From Bacteroidota bacterium (GTDB lineage Bacteria > Bacteroidota > Bacteroidia > 2-12-FULL-35-15): a stretch of 7,490 nt of DNA. The translations under genes were made by a program, and so were the position numbers. Of the stretch, positions 5,759 to 7,490 are shown in pieces (position 1 is the first letter of the stretch; every line of letters starts with the position of its first letter). Under the pieces are notes generated by a model that had not been told where the DNA came from, ran no database searches, and saw nothing but the letters and a program-made list of their open reading frames with translations. The stretch is from contig JAIOQD010000267.1 in the NCBI GenBank assembly GCA_021413595.1, positions 1 to 7,490 on the forward strand, given 5' to 3'.

Positions 5759-6040
5759 ATGAAAAACAAAAGGATCCATTCATTCTTTGCTGTGTTATTA
5801 TGGTTGTTTTTTAACAATGCAAACATATTTGCTCAATGTGCAATGTGTAAATCATCTGTTGAAAGCGATTTAGCTGCTGGTGGATCCATTGGTGAGGGAT
5901 TAAACACAGGAATACTTTATTTAATGATCATTCCTTATGTTATTTTAATGACAGGAGCTTATTTCTTTTTTAAAAAACCCATTGACGCCAAAATTAAAGT
6001 TTGGCGAGATAAACACTTTCCTGCCAAAGAAGCAAATTAA
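5759..6040 (+). CDS. Small secreted membrane-anchored CAMC protein of the oxidase cluster, function unknown
   Basis: This 93-aa protein has an N-terminal signal sequence (residues 1-26, MKNKRIHSFF to IFAQ) with likely cleavage after AQ. That places CAMC (C27, C30) at or next to the mature N-terminus. A short polar linker follows (SSVESDLAAGGSIGEG), then one membrane helix (about 51-71, LNTGILYLMIIPYVILM) and a basic tail. Short proteins with the same signal, CxxC and helix plan, often with a GLNTGILYL-like stretch, are recurrent beside oxidase genes in Bacteroidota and are usually annotated hypothetical. The exposed CxxC suggests thiol redox or copper handling for the oxidase, which is inference only. 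The frame stays open upstream to 5657, inside ctaM, but the ATG at 5759 gives the signal peptide and is preferred. Confidence 0.8.
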   Translation: MKNKRIHSFFAVLLWLFFNNANIFAQCAMCKSSVESDLAAGGSIGEGLNTGILYLMIIPYVILMTGAYFFFKKPIDAKIKVWRDKHFPAKEAN

Positions 6041-6079
6041 AACCGTTCACTTAATTTTAAGTCAAGCTCAGCATTACAT

Positions 6080-6087
6080 TAATTTTA
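6080..6087 (+). promoter_or_regulatory. Candidate -7 box for the lipoprotein/VTC operon
   Basis: TAATTTTA differs from TAnnTTTG at one base. A TTTA at 6056-6059 lies 20 bases upstream as a possible imperfect -33. This would start transcription near 6094, shortly before the ATG at 6108. An imperfect hairpin (ACTTAA-TT-TTAAGT, 6049-6062) overlaps the -33 site. Confidence 0.3.
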
Positions 6088-6107
6088 TTTACCTGAATTT
6101 ATTAGTT

Positions 6108-6506
6108 ATGAAAAAAATAATATCAATTATTCTAATAGGTTTTACTCTGGCTATAACCTCTTGCGAAAAGCCTGCTGGTGAAGGTGGGAACTCTGCTATT
6201 AAGGGAAATATATATGCAAAAGACTGGAATAGTTCCTTTACAGTAATAACAAGTGAAGGTCCCGGACAAAATATTGATGTTTTTATAATTTATGGAAATG
6301 AAATAAGCTATGGAGACAAAATTTCCACAAGTCCGGATGGAACATACGAGTTTAAATATCTCCGCCCCGGCTCTTACAAGATATATGTGTACTCAAAAAC
6401 TACTGTTAGTGCTAGTCCTAATGGTGAAACAGCTATTTCTATTGATGTAGAAATCACTAAGAAAAAACAAGTAGTAGATGCCGGTAAGATTACAATTAAT
6501 GTTTAA
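6108..6506 (+). CDS. Small lipoprotein with a beta-sandwich (carboxypeptidase regulatory-like) domain
   Basis: This 132-aa protein has a type II signal sequence: MKKIISIILIGFTLAITSC with lipobox ending at C19, followed by EKPAGEGG. The mature part is rich in beta strands. SPDGTYEFKYLRPGSYKIYV (75-94) is the typical core of carboxypeptidase regulatory-like or CnaB-like domains (DGxYxFxxLxPGxYxIxV), which form small extracytoplasmic beta-sandwiches and often act as binding or spacer modules. The frame stays open upstream to 5982, overlapping the CAMC gene, but only the ATG at 6108 begins a signal peptide. It is 18 bases from the next gene and probably cotranscribed with it. The specific function is unknown. 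Confidence 0.85.
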   Translation: MKKIISIILIGFTLAITSCEKPAGEGGNSAIKGNIYAKDWNSSFTVITSEGPGQNIDVFIIYGNEISYGDKISTSPDGTYEFKYLRPGSYKIYVYSKTTVSASPNGETAISIDVEITKKKQVVDAGKITINV

Positions 6507-6524
6507 TTAGTTTCTCCTTTACTT

Positions 6525-7094
6525 ATGAAAACAATAGTAGTTGCTTTTATTTTATTGATGTTTAATTTTAGTTTTGATTGTTCTGCCCAAGGAAAAAAGA
6601 CAGTAAAAAAATTTAAAATAAAAGCAACTACAGGTTCAGTTACCGAATTAGTTGATGGTAAAGAAAAGGTTCGTCTGGATTCTTATCAAAAATTTGACAA
6701 TTTAGGCCTTGTCATTGAAGATGTTGAATATAATAAAGACGGAACCTTCAAAAGAAAGGAAACGAAAAAATTCAATAAGAATGAAGATCCTGTTGAAGAA
6801 GTTATTTATGATGAAAAAGGGAGTTTTAAGAAAAAAACCATTACAGAATACAATATCAATAAAGATAAAATTTCAGAAAGCATTTTTGACAACAAAGACA
6901 AATTAGTTGAAAAAACGGTTTACATTTATAATCCTAAGGGTGATAAGATAGTGGAGCAAACAACGGATGATAAAGGGAAAGTTACAAAGAAGTCAATTTA
7001 TACCTATGATAAAAATAGTCTTAAAGTAGAGAAGAAAACTTCTGATGCTAACGGAATTATTATTTCAACAAAAAAGTACACCTACGAATACTAA
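6525..7094 (+). CDS. Secreted protein with about five 26-residue YD-like repeats, function unknown
   Basis: This 189-aa protein starts with a signal peptide (about 1-22, ending DCSAQ before GKK); the cysteine at 19 lacks a lipobox, so signal peptidase I cleavage is likely. After a short segment (23-53) comes a run of degenerate repeats starting near residues 54, 82, 109, 135 and 161. Each is built as Y/F-N/D-x(4-6)-hydrophobic-E, then D-x-x-G/D-x-hydrophobic-x-K-K. The pattern of alternating strands and DxxG turns resembles extracellular RHS/YD-type or similar beta-repeat proteins, but I recognise no named family. It is very lysine-rich. It lies 18 bases after the lipoprotein gene and its stop is 2 bases before the likely start of the VTC-domain gene, implying one operon. 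Confidence 0.8.
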   Translation: MKTIVVAFILLMFNFSFDCSAQGKKTVKKFKIKATTGSVTELVDGKEKVRLDSYQKFDNLGLVIEDVEYNKDGTFKRKETKKFNKNEDPVEEVIYDEKGSFKKKTITEYNINKDKISESIFDNKDKLVEKTVYIYNPKGDKIVEQTTDDKGKVTKKSIYTYDKNSLKVEKKTSDANGIIISTKKYTYEY

Positions 7095-7096
7095 AA

Positions 7097-7490
7097 TTGA
7101 AAAATCTAAATTCAATATTAGCTGAATTTTCTCCCATTACTTTAAAAGAAATGGATGGTGTAAAGCTAATGGATAGAATAGATACTAAATATGTTTTTAC
7201 AGTTCAACAATTACCGGTATTACTTGAACAATTAAAAAATGATTACAAGATATTGACAGTTGAAGGAAATAGACTTAGCCGTTATGAGTCACTCTATTTC
7301 GATACTAAAAATTTTGATCTGTACCATTGCCATCATAGAAGAAAACCAAATAGATATAAAATTAGATTCAGAAAATATGTTGAATCAAATCTGCATTTTT
7401 TTGAAGTGAAATTCAAAAATAATAAAGGAAGAACGATTAAAAATCGTGTTAAGCAGAAGCAAATAGATGGTTCAATAAAAGATGTGGCAG
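7097..7490 (+). CDS. VTC-domain protein (polyphosphate polymerase family), 5' part
   Basis: The frame stays open to the window end (131 codons). It shows the N-terminal half of the VTC catalytic tunnel domain: FSPITLKEMDGVKLMDRIDT with K31Y following (11-32), YFDT (67-70), NRYKIRFRKY (85-94; R86, K88, R90, R92) and FFEVKFKNNKGRTIKNR (101-117; E103, K105). In the family these basic and acidic residues line a tunnel that binds nucleoside triphosphate, metal and the growing polyphosphate chain. Eukaryotic VTC4 makes polyphosphate from ATP, while bacterial members are mostly uncharacterised. I prefer TTG 7097, because the conserved F-x-PI-x-L-x-EMD segment lies upstream of the first ATG at 7151, which would cut it off. 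It starts 2 bases after the preceding stop. The C-terminus and any extra domains are not visible. Confidence 0.85.
   Translation, partial: MKNLNSILAEFSPITLKEMDGVKLMDRIDTKYVFTVQQLPVLLEQLKNDYKILTVEGNRLSRYESLYFDTKNFDLYHCHHRRKPNRYKIRFRKYVESNLHFFEVKFKNNKGRTIKNRVKQKQIDGSIKDVA

Noticed and set aside
5982..6107. N-terminal extension of the lipoprotein
   Set aside because: It overlaps the CAMC gene in another frame and would place the lipobox about 60 residues in; the ATG at 6108 gives a standard type II signal.
6709..6906. Plus-strand open frame of 65 codons inside the repeat protein
   Set aside because: It is a frame shadow in A-rich, lysine-coding repeat DNA, with no start context or family features.

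Overview
The window is AT-rich, with A-rich leaders in place of Shine-Dalgarno sites, -7 boxes close to TAnnTTTG, signal peptides ending in SAQ-type sites, and a caa3-type oxidase accessory cluster in the order typical of Bacteroidota. I infer a member of the Bacteroidota (aerobic, Cytophagia/Sphingobacteriia/Chitinophagia/Flavobacteriia-like). The genus cannot be read from this sequence. All convincing genes lie on the + strand.

Layout. Positions 1-584 are the end of a ribosomal-protein operon: the last 24 codons of rpsR (S18), complete rplI (L9) and a strong hairpin terminator. Positions 585-1097 hold a spacer with a second hairpin plus T-tract, then a small MazG-like nucleotide pyrophosphohydrolase. 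Positions 1255-6040 form the respiratory block: ctaB (heme O synthase), two adjacent subunit III-family genes (194 and 243 aa), a subunit IV-type protein, a terminator with a promoter overlapping it, an SCO copper chaperone, a DUF420/CtaM-like membrane protein, and a 93-aa secreted CAMC protein. Positions 6108-7490 look like a tightly packed separate operon: a small lipoprotein, a secreted protein made of about five 26-residue repeats, and the 5' part of a VTC-domain (polyphosphate polymerase-type) protein that runs off the window.

How the genes work together. CtaB supplies heme O as precursor of heme A. SCO delivers or prepares copper for CuA. CtaM-like proteins are needed for maturation of heme-copper oxidases in Firmicutes. 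The subunit III and IV proteins are structural parts of the terminal oxidase. The catalytic subunits I and II are not in this window, so they must be encoded elsewhere. No mobile element, CRISPR array, tRNA or rRNA was seen. No intergenic stretch exceeds 300 bases. The longest are 532-731 (terminator and second hairpin, described below) and 1098-1287 (only a candidate ctaB promoter seen). No clearly new system is evident. The least explained parts are the CAMC protein, the lipoprotein/repeat protein/VTC gene trio, and the hairpin at 645-708.
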